Shown piece by piece: positions 33,886 through 49,866 of a DNA stretch of 64,000 nucleotides (within the stretch, counting starts at the first letter, position 1; the number at the start of each line of letters is the position of its first letter). The notes below the pieces were generated by a model. The model searched no databases. It had not been told where the DNA came from and saw nothing but the letters and a program-made list of their open reading frames with translations. Source of the DNA: Halocaridina rubra (lineage: Eukaryota > Arthropoda > Malacostraca > Decapoda > Atyidae); the NCBI GenBank assembly GCA_037179515.1, contig JAXCGZ010005752.1, forward strand, positions 1 through 64,000. Direction: 5' to 3'. The translations under genes were made by a program, and so were the position numbers.

Positions 33886-35769
33886 ACCTAATTGTGTTTA
33901 CGGGAAAGAGCCCAAAGCTCGTATCTTCCCGTCTCCTGATCGGTTCCATTTTAAACTTAGTGATACTTATCGTACCTGTCCTTAAAACTATGGATTGAGA
34001 TAGCATTAACTACCTCCTCGCTTAGCGAATTCCAATTATCAACTACTCTTACACTGAAAAAGTATTTCCTTACATCCTGCAAAGAAGTTTTCTTACGAAG
34101 CTTCAAACTATGACCTCTAGTTCTAGAGCCAGCCATATCGAAATATCGATCCCTATCCACTCTATCATAACCATGAAGGAATTTAAAGACTGTCACCATA
34201 TCCCCCCTTACTCTTCTAGCTTCGAGTGATGGCAAGTCTAATTCCCTCAGCCTCTCATCATAACTGAGATTGCGTATTTCTGGCACCAGTTTCGTGGCAT
34301 GTCTTTGAACTTTTTCAAGCTTAGCTATGTGCTTTTTCATGTGCGGATTCCAAAAGGGGGCTGCATATTCGAGTTTTGGCCTCACATAGGTTACATAAAT
34401 ATTTCTGAACATTTCCTTGTCCATGTGCCTGAAGGCTACCCTTACATTTGATAAGAATGCATATGCTGCCCTTACTACGCCATTTATATGTATTTCTGGA
34501 GACAAATCTGCCAGTATGTTTACTCCTAGATCTCTCTCATTTTCTGTCTCTTGAAGCTGTACTCCAGCCACCGAGTAGTCAAGCTTGGGCCTTCTTGCAC
34601 TTGTACCCATTCTCATTACCTTACATTTTGAGGTATTGAATTTCATTAGCCACTTTTCTGACCACTCATGCAGATTATTTAGATCCTCCTGAAGTTCTGT
34701 ACCATTGTTCTCGTTTTTTACTTTCTTCACAATCTTTGCATCATCTGCAAACATATTCATGAATGAATTTACAGATTCTGGTAGGTCATTTACATATACA
34801 AGGAACAAAAGTGGCCCCAAAACTGAACCCTGTGAAACTCCACTACTAACTATCTTCCCATATTTCTCACAAAAGATGTCATACATTTCTTGTACAGATT
34901 TGTTGTAAAATAAGGTTCTCCAGTCAATAACTGCAAAAAGCTCATTCATTTTGATGTAATCTCCTTTCTGATAGTTCCTCCTCATGTCCTCAGTGCCTCT
35001 ACTCTCAGGAAGAATGTCTTCAATGATATACTCCATCAACAACACACAGTGGTCACTCTTTCCAATTGGTGGTTCATACTCAATATTTTCAATATCCAAC
35101 ACATTATCTGTGAACACCAGATCAAGTAGTGATGGCTCATCCCCACCCCTGGCTCTTGTTGGTTCCATTACATGTTGGTGTAGGAAATTCCCTTGTACGC
35201 AATCTAGGAATCTTGCCCCAAAGGAGTCCTCACCACTGTGTGGGTCAAGATTTATCCAATCTATCTCTTTATGATTAAAGTCTCCCATAATCAAAATCCT
35301 ACATTTTTTCTCCCGCGCCATGTTAACAACTGAGTTTATGACTTCAATCGTACCTATATGACTTTCCTCATAAATTTCAAGCCTATTTTGGTTCCTTGGT
35401 GGGTTGTATACAACAGTTATTATAATGCTCTCTGACCCAGTATTTATGCGAGCAACAAGAAATTCCCTGAACTCACTTTCTATAGCCAAGTTTATCTCTT
35501 CAGCTTGAATCCTCTCACTTAGGAGCAGTGCTATCCCTCCACCAGTCCTCTCAGATCTTTCGACCCTTAGTATTCTGAAGCCCTTAGGAAAAACTGTGAC
35601 ACTGTTTATGTCCTCACTCAACTTAGTCTCTGTAATTGCTACTATATCTGCCTTACTGTTGTGAATCCTATCTTTTAATTCTACTGCCTTACCAGCTAAT
35701 CCATCAGCATTTGTGTATAACAATCTTAATGAGGCCCCATCCCCTGATGTTTTGGCATATGACAGCATC
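33886..35769 (-). mobile_element. CR1-like LINE, internally deleted copy inserted in LINE-Ib
   Basis: Same family as 1-685. The 3' end (TTTACGGGAAAGAGCCC on the plus strand, complement of the 3' UTR) lies at 33886 and the 5' boundary at about 35769. On both sides the sequence is LINE-Ib: RNase H residues up to NADQLAK on the right, C-terminal domain on the left. No clear target-site duplication was found. It lacks a poly(A) tail. Confidence 0.88.
33957..35768 (-). CDS. CR1-like LINE ORF2: endonuclease joined in frame to the C-terminal half of RT
   Basis: About 600 codons without a stop, the longest frame in the window. I take ATG at 35768 (MLSYAKTSG). Residues 10-230 are an AP endonuclease: LLYTNADGLAGKAVELKD, AITETKLSED (Glu), ILIMGDFNHKEIDW, LDLVFTDNV and KSDHCVLLMEY (SDH). 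After YDIFCEKYGKIV the frame passes directly to SSGVSQGSVLGPLLFLVYVN and MFADDAKIVKKV (FADD box), then thumb and C-terminus. The usual 200-250 residues between these, with the first catalytic Asp of RT, are missing. RT activity is not expected; endonuclease could be intact. Family knowledge supplies the expected length. Confidence 0.9.
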   Translation of the reverse strand: MLSYAKTSGDGASLRLLYTNADGLAGKAVELKDRIHNSKADIVAITETKLSEDINSVTVFPKGFRILRVERSERTGGGIALLLSERIQAEEINLAIESEFREFLVARINTGSESIIITVVYNPPRNQNRLEIYEESHIGTIEVINSVVNMAREKKCRILIMGDFNHKEIDWINLDPHSGEDSFGARFLDCVQGNFLHQHVMEPTRARGGDEPSLLDLVFTDNVLDIENIEYEPPIGKSDHCVLLMEYIIEDILPESRGTEDMRRNYQKGDYIKMNELFAVIDWRTLFYNKSVQEMYDIFCEKYGKIVSSGVSQGSVLGPLLFLVYVNDLPESVNSFMNMFADDAKIVKKVKNENNGTELQEDLNNLHEWSEKWLMKFNTSKCKVMRMGTSARRPKLDYSVAGVQLQETENERDLGVNILADLSPEIHINGVVRAAYAFLSNVRVAFRHMDKEMFRNIYVTYVRPKLEYAAPFWNPHMKKHIAKLEKVQRHATKLVPEIRNLSYDERLRELDLPSLEARRVRGDMVTVFKFLHGYDRVDRDRYFDMAGSRTRGHSLKLRKKTSLQDVRKYFFSVRVVDNWNSLSEEVVNAISIHSFKDRYDKYH

Positions 35770-36603
35770 CTTGGCAAGTTGATCTGCGTTGTCGTTTCTG
35801 GGGATGATGATGTGGCTGGGTATCCAGTTGATTGTTACTGGTCTTCATTGTTCTTGATGTTGAACTAGCAGAGTTTGGACTGAGCTAATTAAGTTGATGT
35901 TTTCTTTGAACTTTTGCTGTTGTAGTGCTTGGACAGAGGAGAGTGATTCGGTGTGTATGGTTACAGGTCCTTGTCCTTTTTCCATTGAGTTTTGCAGAGC
36001 CATTTTGATGGCATATAACTCGGTTTGGAGAGTGGAGTAGTAGTCTGAAAGTCTCCAGGAATCTGTAAAATGTTCCGAGTAGACTACTTCTCCAGTTGCA
36101 GGGATACTTGTGTTGACAGTTCCATCTGTGCAGTAGGATATGCCTTCTGTTTGGTTAGTTTTTGTGATTGCAGCTAGAGCTGCTTCATGCAGTTGTATCT
36201 TTGTACAGGCTTTCTTATTGTCTGGAAGACTAGTGGTGCTAAATATTGCTGGGTATGCTCTCCATGGGACTAGCGGTTTGTAGTGAGTGCAGGGCTTGTC
36301 TAAGTTGATATTTGCCAATTCAGATGCCATGTTACACTTATGTATATTTTTCAGAAGTGGGCCGGCATGCTCTTCCTGGAGAGATGTCATATATCTCATA
36401 GGGGTTAGTCTGCTGTGTGCTCTTTCTCTGAGGTATGTGATTTGAGGTTTGAAGGTGAGTTGCCTGTCTGTGTAAACTCCTAGATACATGAAAGTATCAA
36501 CCCACTCTATGTTTTCATTGGATAGGGTGAGCGAGGCTAGTGGTACTGGAGTTTTTATAGCCATAGCTTTTGTTTTATTACTGTTGATTTTGAGTTCCAG
36601 CAC
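35770..36603 (-). pseudogene. LINE-Ib RT C-terminus and RNase H
   Basis: MLELKINSNKTKAMAIKT and EWVDTFMYLGVYTDRQLTF belong to the RT thumb. RNase H motifs are SYCTDGTVN (Asp), LQTELYAIKMALQ (Glu) and IHTESLSSVQAL, in which Glu replaces the third Asp. The ending INWIPSHIIIPRNDNADQLAK runs up to the CR1 insertion. A stop near 35845 separates the last part. Confidence 0.87.
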
Positions 36604-37430
36604 CTTGCTTTTCAGATGGAACAGGTCTACTGCTTTTTGAGCACTGGCTAGTATATCGCTTCCTCTGCTGATGAAGACTACGTCGTCGGCATAGATGAAG
36701 ATGTCTACTCCTTTGGGTAGCTGTAGTCAAAAGAAGTTCTCCATTAGCACATTGAAAATCAGTGGACTGAGGATGCCTCCTTGTAGGGTACCATTTTTAA
36801 TTTCTTATATGTTGATAGTTGTCTCTGGAATTTTACTCTAGCCTCTCTATTTCTGACATGGTTTGAGACCCAACTGAGTAGATGTCCCTTAACTCTCTTG
36901 TTTGCTAGGGAGCTCAGGATGGCTGCTGGGTTAGCCAGTTCAAAAGCCTTCTTAAGGTCTAAGAAGACTACGACTGCAGCCTTGTTGTTTATGCAGCTGA
37001 GGACATTTATAATGCATTGTGTGGTGCCTACATTATCTCTGTAGGCATACAAATGAGTGTGTAAGGGGCCTATTTTGAATTGTAATCTCTTGAGCACCAT
37101 TTTTTCAGCTGTTTTTTCTAAACAGCTTAGTAGAGATATGGATCGTGGAGTCGTTGGGTCTTTGGGTTTTGGGATAGGCTGAATATCCTATTGAATCCAG
37201 ATTTTTGGCCAAACCCTTAATATGTAAGTGGTGTTTGTCAGATGGAGGTAACTGGCTCACCTGAAGTGCCCATGTTGTTGATCGTTCAGGGACTGTGTCT
37301 TTCTATCTATGTTTGGTGTTTCTGAGTTCTTGAGTAGTGAATGGTGTGTCTATGTCATCTTTTTGATTGCAGGCATGATTTATGGTGTCCCATCTTTGTT
37401 GCCTTAGGTCATTTTGGATCCTTATTTTGC
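36604..37430 (-). pseudogene. LINE-Ib reverse transcriptase, N-terminal and palm part
   Basis: RT residues 37100-36759 include LYAYRDNVGTTQCIINVLSC and the catalytic strand AVVVFLDLKKAFELANPA (Asp). The YADD region at about 36690 reads DIFIYADDVVFISRGS with a stop nearby. Upstream (37190-37430) the linker RQQRWDTINHACNQKDDI is in broken frames. Confidence 0.82.
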
Positions 37431-37481
37431 AGGGTGGAAGTTGTTGGGTTGCTGAATGGTTGGAAAAGGTGTCTGCAAGTC

Positions 37482-38100
37482 TTTTTTCTAAGGGTAAGAA
37501 AAATTCTACTAAATCTACTGTGGCGCCTAAGGCTGTAAGTTGTATTGAATCTAGGTCTACTAGTGATCCAATTCCAGAAGGATGTAGTTACTATATTTTT
37601 ACTGCGAGCTCGTCTAATTCGCGAGATTCGATTCCTACCATGTGACAGTCACCTTGGATGATTGTGCTGATGTCCGGTTCCAGGTGGACACAGGTGTTGC
37701 TCATACTCTTATCAGAGAACAAGAATTTTTGAAGTGTTTTCCTAAGGCTGAGCCTAAAATAATGCCTTCTAAGATTAAATTGAAGAAATATGGAGGTTCC
37801 AAAATGCCTGTGTGCGGGGAGATTTGGGTAAAATTCAAGTTCCATGCTTATGTTTTAGAGAATCAAACAATCTTAATGGTGAAGGATTCTGGTCCTAACC
37901 TATTATGTCGTGATTTATTACCTGCTCTAAATATTAGCCGAATTCTAGTGGACAGTGCTGTGCATGCTATTGCTGAGAAGTTTGTCATGGAGAAGTTTTC
38001 TGATTTGTTCCGATAAGAATTAGCAGGTTATAAAGGAATGGAAGCTTCTTATGAAGTGGATGAGGCAGTATTACCTAAGTATTACAAGGCCCAAAATATA
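37482..38100 (+). pseudogene. Gypsy-A2 protease
   Basis: Aspartic protease with intact triad: FQVDTGVAHTLIREQE, then the flap region CGEIWVKFKFHAYV and LLCRDLLPALNIS, the position of the usual LLGxD. The main frame is 37642-38016 and stops at TAA about 38014, followed by more linker (VDEAVLPKYYKA) in the same frame before a break near 38126. It cleaves Gag-Pol in functional elements. Confidence 0.87.
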
Positions 38101-38125
38101 TCATATGCTATGCCTGCTAAAGTAA

Positions 38126-39277
38126 ATGCAGGAACAAAATATCATTGCGCCTGTCCCTCACTCTAATTGGGATGCTCCTATTGTACCTGTGCTGAAAGGT
38201 GACGGAGCTGTACGTATTTGTGGAGACTATCGTTTAACCGTTAACCAAGCATGTAAAGTTACTGAATATCCTAGAATTGATGACTTATTTGCTACTTTGG
38301 GAAGTAGGAAGATTTTGTCAAAATTGGACATGAAGAGTGCTTACAGTCAGATTCTTCTTTGCCCTGAGTCACGTTCACTCACTACTAATAACACTCACCA
38401 AGGATTGTTTCAGTATAGCAGTTTGTGTTTTGGTATAGCTAGTGCTCCAGGAATTTTCCAACAAACTGCAGAAAATTTATTGCGAGGTATTCCTGGCCTT
38501 TCTATTCTTCTTGATGACATACTAGTATCGGGAGCTAACTCTTGTGAACATGAGGAGCATTTATGCAAAGCTTTAAAAAGACGAGAGGAAGTTGAACTGT
38601 GATTGCATCCTACTAAGTGCTCATTTGGTGTTGACCAAGTACAGTATTTGTGTTATACAATTGAGTCTATATGTTTAAGGCCTACTAAGGAGAAGTTAGA
38701 TGCTATATGTAATGCTCCTGAGTCTAAGGACTTAACAGAGTTACTCAGTTATTTAGAAATTTTAAATTTCTATAGGAAGTTCTTGGTAAAAGCTGCTGCT
38801 ATTCTTGAGCCTTTGAATAGTCTTTTGAGAAAGGTTGTTGGAGGGAAATGGAATGTGGAACATTTTAAAGCTTTCCAAGAACCTAAAATGCTATTATTAG
38901 ATGCCTGTCTAATTCATTTTGACCCTAATTTACCTATCGTAATGTCTGCTGACAGTTCTAAGTATGGTTTGGGTGCTGTTCTTTGTCAGAAAAGGGCTGG
39001 TGCTGAATTGCCAGTCATTTTAGCATCCCAAACTCTAAATAAAGCCGAGGCCAATTATTCTCAGACTGAGAAGGAGGCCCTTGCACTTGTTTTTGTTCTG
39101 AAGAAATTTCATTATTATTTGTGGGGTCATGCATTTTTGTTACTTACGGATCACAAACTACTTTTTGGTTTGCTCAACCCTAATAAGCTTATTCCTGATG
39201 GTCATTGCTCCTACAAGCCTATTAATTCGAGTTGTATCACCGTTCAGGTAAATCCTTACGTACGGCTGATGCTTTGA
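38126..39277 (+). pseudogene. Gypsy-A2 reverse transcriptase and RNase H
   Basis: RT: AVRICGDYRLTVNQA, catalytic Asp in SKLDMKSAYSQIL, LFQYSSLCFGIASAPGIFQQ and SILLDDILVSG. A stop at about 38600 (TGA) splits the frame, which resumes immediately as LHPTKCSFGVDQVQYL. RNase H: VMSADSSKYGLGAVL (Asp), AEANYSQTEKEALALVF (Glu), LLTDHKLLFGLLN (Asp). All three RNase H carboxylates are present. A frameshift ends the frame near 39277. Confidence 0.92.
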
Positions 39278-39559
39278 GCCGATTACCACTAGCAAATGCA
39301 CCTGATAGTGTTCCTGTTTGTGCAGAGTAGAGCCAGTTAGTTAATACATTGGATGCCACCCCTGTAAACTGCTAATGACATTAGTAAGTGGACTTCTAAG
39401 GACTCAATACCTGCTAGAGTACTACTCTATCTAGACTGTGGTTGGCCTGAGAATGTTATGGATGAATTGAGACCATTCTTCCATTGATAGAATTAATTAT
39501 GTGTTCAACAAGGTTACATTCTATGGGGACCTAGGGTAATTATTCCTCCTAGAAGGAGA

Positions 39560-40665
39560 GAGAGTATGTTAAATGAGTTGCATCAAGAGCATTTGGACTC
39601 TACTAAAATGAAGCAATTGGCCCGAAGTTATGCTTGGTGACCTGCATTGGACCGGACCTCGAAGTTTTGTTAGTTGGGTGCTCCATTTGTCTAGCTACTA
39701 GAACATTGCCTAAGAAAGTACCTTTGCACCCTTGGGATTGGCCCGAGAGGCCAAGAGTGAGAGTATATGCTAGCTATGTTGGTCCAGTCATGGGTACCTG
39801 TTTTCTAGTGCTAACTGATGCTCATTCTAAGTGGATTGAAGTGCTACCTTCAAAAGACACTAGTTCTTTTGTTACTATTAATCTCATTAGAAATGTTTTC
39901 TCACATTTTGGTCTGCCTATGACACACGTTACTGACAATAGTCCTAATTTTTGGTCTAGGGAATTCAATCTATTTCTTGAGAAGAATGGTGTTCATCATA
40001 TCATGTCTACACCCTACCAGCCAAGCACGAATGGCCGGGCTGAAAATACTGTCAAAAGTCTTAAAAATTTCCTAAAACATTGCTCTGGTGAAGATTGGAA
40101 ATCTCAGTTAGATAAGTATCTTTTCCAGTACAGAGTGGTACCTCATTCTACTACTGGACTGTCTCCAGCTGAGTTGATGTTTGGCCGGAAGCTACGTACC
40201 ATGTTGGATCTAGTAGACCCAAGTAAATATGTTCAACAGACGGTGTTGTCTAGGCAAGACCAGTAAAAGTCTAATTATGACACTAATATTTGCTAGAAAT
40301 CTAGAGTTGACACCTAAGTCTTCTGTCATGGTGCGGAATTATTGGACAGTTTCAAAGGATAATTGGACCCCTGCAAGAGTGTTGAAAGAAACTGTTCCTG
40401 CATCTTACAAATGTGAAATTCCAGGAGGACATGTGGTGAGGCATCATTAAGACCAGATTCTAAATCGATCTATACCTAGTATTCCGTCTACGCCTATTAA
40501 GACATTCTCACCTGTTATAAGTGATGAGTCTGCTCTTTCGTCTATGGTTCATGAGAGATTAGACAAACCTAATGGAGGAGCTAAAGATCACGTTCCGCCC
40601 AAACTGGCTACTCTGGTACGTCGCTCTGCTAGAGTTGTCAAGCCTCCGGATCGGCTTGATTTGTA
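39560..40665 (+). pseudogene. Gypsy-A2 integrase
   Basis: Core VRVYASYVGPV has Ser in place of the first catalytic Asp (Gypsy-A1 keeps VDY). Then come VTDNSPNF (second Asp) and STNGRAEN (Glu). The C-terminal part includes LSPAELMFGRKLRT, a stop at about 40266, then ELTPKSSVMVRNYW, and finally RRSARVVKPPDRLDL next to the polypurine tract. HHCC region at 39550-39680 is partly visible (LHQEHLDSTK, CSICLATR). Confidence 0.88.
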
Positions 40666-40676
40666 AGGGGGGAGGG
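40665..40676 (+). promoter_or_regulatory. Polypurine tract of Gypsy-A2
   Basis: AAGGGGGGAGGG immediately before the LTR start TGTGATGG. It is the expected plus-strand primer site. Confidence 0.85.
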
Positions 40677-41421
40677 TGTGATGGAGTGGTAATATAGTAT
40701 ATAGTGTATACAGGTAACGGAGCGGTAATATTGTACTTAGTGTATAACTAACTCTAAGTTAAGATCTACCTTGCATGTTTTGTTGAGAAGCATTATTCCT
40801 ATTCTAATCTAATTCTAGTGAGTAGAAAAGTTCTCTTCTTCTCCTGCGAACTTTGAGAGATGTCCGACGACACTTGTAAATAGCTCCAGGCATTTCCTAC
40901 ATATTTTTTTCCTATAATTTTCCAATATCCTACCCTTACTAACATAATCCTAACACTATTTCTAATGCTGCCAACTAATATATATCATAGTGATAGTGTG
41001 ATAATATATACGGTGAGTTAGGTATATAATGACCGGTTAGTTTTAGCTTATTTAGTCAGTTCTAACTAATTACCGTACATATCCTAACCTACCTTCTGGC
41101 TAGTACAGTGGTAATGCGCTGGCCTCGCATTTGCAAGGTTGACAGATCGGTTCCCGTTCAGGACCGAGAGTTTAAGCAGTTTACTGGGAAGGTTACTGCT
41201 GTGACTGGACACCACAGTGGGGGGTTGGGGCATGCACCAGCTGACGCCCACCAGAGCAGGGGCGATGCCTTTGATAGGAGGGCTAAAACCCAACAAATTT
41301 TAACTTTAATACCGCTGTGCTCATGCTCCGGTTGTTGCCCATACAGGCAACCTATCTAACCCATAATGCAGGGGAACCGAAATACCTAATCTAACCTATT
41401 ACAATTGGCAACTATATCACA
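40677..41421 (+). repeat. Gypsy-A2 3' LTR, with a SINE inside
   Basis: Ends are TGTGAT...ATCACA. The 745-bp length includes a 216-bp SINE (41094-41309) and a duplicated start: GGAGTGGTAATATAGTATATAGTGTATA at 40682 and a diverged second unit at 40718. Without these it agrees with the roughly 480-bp LTRs of Gypsy-A1. Confidence 0.9.
41094..41309 (+). mobile_element. tRNA-derived SINE-like insertion
   Basis: 216 bp present in this LTR but absent from both Gypsy-A1 LTRs. The head GGCTAGTACAGTGGTAATGC resembles a tRNA D-arm/A box, and GATCGGTTCCCGTTC resembles a TpsiC arm/B box, with about the right spacing. An unrelated body and a short T/A-rich end follow. TACC occurs on both sides (41090-41093 and 41310-41313), a short possible target-site duplication. 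The anticodon stem is imperfect, so this is a SINE head and not a working tRNA gene. Confidence 0.75.
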
Positions 41422-43038
<1,617 letters not shown>

Positions 43039-43142
43039 GCTATTTGCACACTTTTTTTTTTTTTACAAAATTCAAAACACGAACAATTGAATATAGCTCT
43101 TCGTTATTATATTTTCAGATGCTATCAAGCAAACAGGCTCAC

Positions 43143-43147
<5 letters not shown>

Positions 43148-43233
<86 letters not shown>
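43148..43233. repeat. (GA)n microsatellite
   Basis: About 43 uninterrupted GA units, only 110 bp from the previous array. Confidence 0.98.
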
Positions 43234-43236
<3 letters not shown>

Positions 43237-43349
43237 GTGAACCAGTGCCTTCCACTTTAAGATATATTTATCACAATGTATATTTGCTGTCAAGAATGTA
43301 ACTAAAGTGTGTAAGCACATCTGTATGGACCGTAATTCAAATGATCAAC

Positions 43350-46664
<3,315 letters not shown>

Positions 46665-46742
<78 letters not shown>
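46665..46742. repeat. (TA)n microsatellite
   Basis: About 39 TA units. Confidence 0.97.
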
Positions 46743-46747
<5 letters not shown>

Positions 46748-48062
46748 ATATTGCATATTTATTCTTATGCTACTACTTTAAAATAATAGATGGTAGTGCT
46801 AGAAGCACACACGTCAAAACAGGGCTAAAATGTTCTCCCCAATTATATAAAATACAATAACTTGTTTCCGAGAATATGTTATTTCATAGTTTTGTGGCAT
46901 GGAACTTATAATTATGTTTTTAACATTATATAATCAGGTCTTTATGAATTGCTTGAAGTCACCATTCAAGAAGGATGTTATCAGTGACTCAAAAATGAAA
47001 TTGCAGTGTTATTTACATAAACTAGGTGGTTTTATGATTCACTTCAACTACAGTATTTTTCGAAACACTTTTCCAATTTGTAAACAGCATATAAAAAATA
47101 CTGATACTGGTATTAGATGTAGATAGACAAGTAGACTAACATCTAATGTTACACATCGATCAGGAAATGATCAGATAGTAATTAATATTCCCTAAAGATG
47201 AGGTGCTGCAGTGGGCCTCTTCCCCCTGTGAGACCCACGGTAGCCACAACATTTAATATACACTACACTAGTTGATATTTGCGTAACAACAGAGGTTCTA
47301 CAACTGTATATCTTACATCTTTTAACATTTACTTTGAACAAGGGTTTGATACCAAAAGGATATTATGCTATTTCCTGACAAATCATGCATTGCTTTAAAT
47401 CATCCTTCTAGGTTTATCTATTGCAGACCAAGTCCTCGTACCTCACTGATACAGAATTAAAAGCTCCACGTGAGTCTTTCAAGTGCATTAAAGCATTCAT
47501 GATATTGGGTTTCTGTGAAATCCACATGGAATTAAAGCCTTGTTCAGTATGTATCTTATTACTTTTGGAAAGGCAACTGAAAATTGTTACAACTATATAG
47601 TTACCAAACACATTTATGATGTGATCTCTCAACAGTATATTTTATTTCAACACTCCTATGAACACATACACACAGGCACAGTTATGTATCTGTTATTTCA
47701 ATGCGCACATAAATTTTGCAGTTATACACTTACACGGGATATGCATTCCTATGCACGTGGCCATACTCACATTAAACCAGACTTGTGAATGTGATGAATG
47801 AGTTGTTTGTCATATGAACAAGTGAATAATGAAAATTTGTGTATCGAGATAATTTTATTGAGCTAATTCTTCAGGTATTTACTTCAAAGTCCTACTTCAG
47901 TATTGTCTTTGGAGTTTGACATATTTGTTCAAAAATTTCAGTAAAGATTATCTATAAAATGCTAAATGATGGATAAAATGAAGTGCGATGTCAAGTTGAA
48001 GGAGACAAATGAAATTTTCATAATTAATGATAGGACTTTGGAAAATTACGCAATTGATATAA
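46743..48062. other. Non-coding stretch
   Basis: Only short chance frames. No repeat was recognised. Confidence 0.5.
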
Positions 48063-48102
<40 letters not shown>

Positions 48103-48114
48103 GTGGTAGTAGTA

Positions 48115-48187
<73 letters not shown>
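48063..48187. repeat. (TAA)n microsatellite with interruption
   Basis: TAA units with a TAGTGG/TAGTAG interruption at about 48101-48117. Confidence 0.96.
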
Positions 48188-48189
<2 letters not shown>

Positions 48190-48393
48190 GTGTTTGTAAA
48201 AGTACAATAAAATATACCAACAATATTAATTACAGAAGCGTAAAAATGTAACCAGTAAAATGTTTTCGCCCATATTTTCATAATTTATTTATCTTGAAGA
48301 TGCTATTATTATTATTTGCTTTACAGATACAAACTGAATTCTTACGTATAATGCTGTAGTTCATCATGAATAAAATAAGGAAAATTTCATGTC

Positions 48394-48434
<41 letters not shown>
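48394..48434. repeat. (AAT)n microsatellite
   Basis: About 13 units. Confidence 0.95.
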
Positions 48435-48436
<2 letters not shown>

Positions 48437-48730
48437 GAAATTAAGACTTCATTTGTTAATATGGAAATATGATTTTTTTATTATATCCAGCCTAGAGTAA
48501 AACAGATATTTTCATTTAATATTTCATAAGGAGAACGTTAAACACATAAATCACAACTTAAAATTCTCTTTCTTTAGAATGCAAATAATGGAAAGCATTA
48601 TGCATGTTTTTCACATAATAAAATGCAAGCCTACTACTGTACATAAATTATTCAAAAAAAGAAACTAATTTTTATAATAAATGTTTATGCTGTGTGAGAT
48701 TCCTGACTCCGTGAGCTGATTCTTTAAAAA

Positions 48731-48770
48731 AAGAAGAAGAAGCAGAAGAAGAAGAAGAAGAAAAAAGAAG
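48731..48770. repeat. (GAA)n-rich purine tract
   Basis: Imperfect GAA units with one GCA interruption. Confidence 0.9.
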
Positions 48771-49805
48771 GATTCTGTACTATGAGCAATTATGGGCAGA
48801 ACTCCAAAATGTACAATTATTATTCCCATGCTACCTCGTTTCATTATACACCAACTGGATATGATACCGGTCAGTATTTTTTTTTTTTTTTTTTTTACTT
48901 AGATAATAATGGTCATCCACCATGATGGGATATTCACGAAGACCAATTAATTTTACTTAGGTTTAATGAATCTAGGACGATCAAGACTAAGTGTCCATAC
49001 AAGTGTTTTGAAATGGTAGCTGCACATACAGTATTATATAAGGTAGGTTTATATGTCACTGAATGTTTCCATCAATTCATGCTTTTCCTAGTTCAACTAT
49101 ATGCAGATATTATTTTTTACCAATATGAAAATACTTTAGTGCATAAAATCAATCCTTTAATATAAATTCTTCTAGTGTTTCAAATTCTATGCAATATTTT
49201 CCAGTGCATGTTTTTATAGTTCTATGCAGCATTCACTAATGCATGATACCTTATTTTCCTTTAATTAGTAAGTATTGAAAGCTCTGTATTTTTGAAGGTA
49301 GAACTCAGTAAGCACTCATTTCGAGCATGCCAGGGGTGGTGTTTTTTTTTTCTCCAGATTTATTCATTTATGAATGTTGTATATTCATTCTTTTATTCAT
49401 TTATTTTCTTCAGATTTATTTTTAAAGCAATTATTCTGATAAAAAGAAATTATTCCCCAACAACTACCTGTAGATCTTACATATAATTCCATGAATTTCT
49501 GTGATCCATAATTGGTCAAAAATTGATGTTTGGGTTTGACAGCACCTAGAAGAATCTAAAACCTAATTACAGATGTAGGTGACAGGAATCTGATGATAAA
49601 ATTTACTTCTAAAGTTAAGTAATGATAAGAATTATATGTAAAATATTGTTGAAATAAGACATACTCCTAATATGAGACATATACATGAGTAACAGATATC
49701 AGACTTCTTTTTCGCCATTTGAATGTGGGCATGAAAATACACAAACATGCGTCGTGGATGGAGGTCTCGATTATGATGGCAATAATGAAACTATGGTAGG
49801 AGACC
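48771..49805. other. Non-coding stretch
   Basis: Contains a T-run at 48878-48895. No gene or element was recognised. Confidence 0.5.

Positions 49806-49866
<61 letters not shown>
49806..49866. repeat. (TAA)n microsatellite
   Basis: About 20 TAA units. Confidence 0.96.

Larger units (their letters stand above)
33326..37480 (-). mobile_element. 'LINE-Ib', RNase H-containing LINE, split and 5'-truncated
   Basis: Minus-strand ORF2 with linker (37190-37430), RT (37100-36600), RNase H (36603-35770) and C-terminal Cys/His region (33786-33419). The 3' end at 33326-33345 carries (CAA)n, a tail type known in I-like LINEs. The CR1-like LINE at 33886-35769 sits inside its RNase H. ORF1 and the endonuclease are absent; the 5' end meets Gypsy-A2 at about 37480. 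Confidence 0.85.
37482..41421 (+). mobile_element. Ty3/gypsy 'Gypsy-A2', 5'-truncated copy
   Basis: Plus-strand sister of Gypsy-A1. It starts in the segment after the zinc knuckles (SKGKKNSTKSTVAPKAVS) and runs through PR, RT, RNase H, integrase and polypurine tract to a 3' LTR (40677-41421). No 5' LTR is present, so its left flank at 37480 is a truncation against LINE-Ib. Coding domains are better preserved than in Gypsy-A1 but carry several stops. Confidence 0.9.

Noticed and set aside
41100..41170. Possible tRNA gene
   Set aside because: The sequence has tRNA-like A and B boxes but an imperfect anticodon arm and no acceptor stem, and it lies in an insertion absent from sister LTRs. It is better explained as a SINE head.
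47948..48281. Poly-Leu and poly-Ile frames that look like membrane segments
   Set aside because: Translations of the (TAA)n array; 49667-49903 and 63457-63675 are the same kind of artefact.
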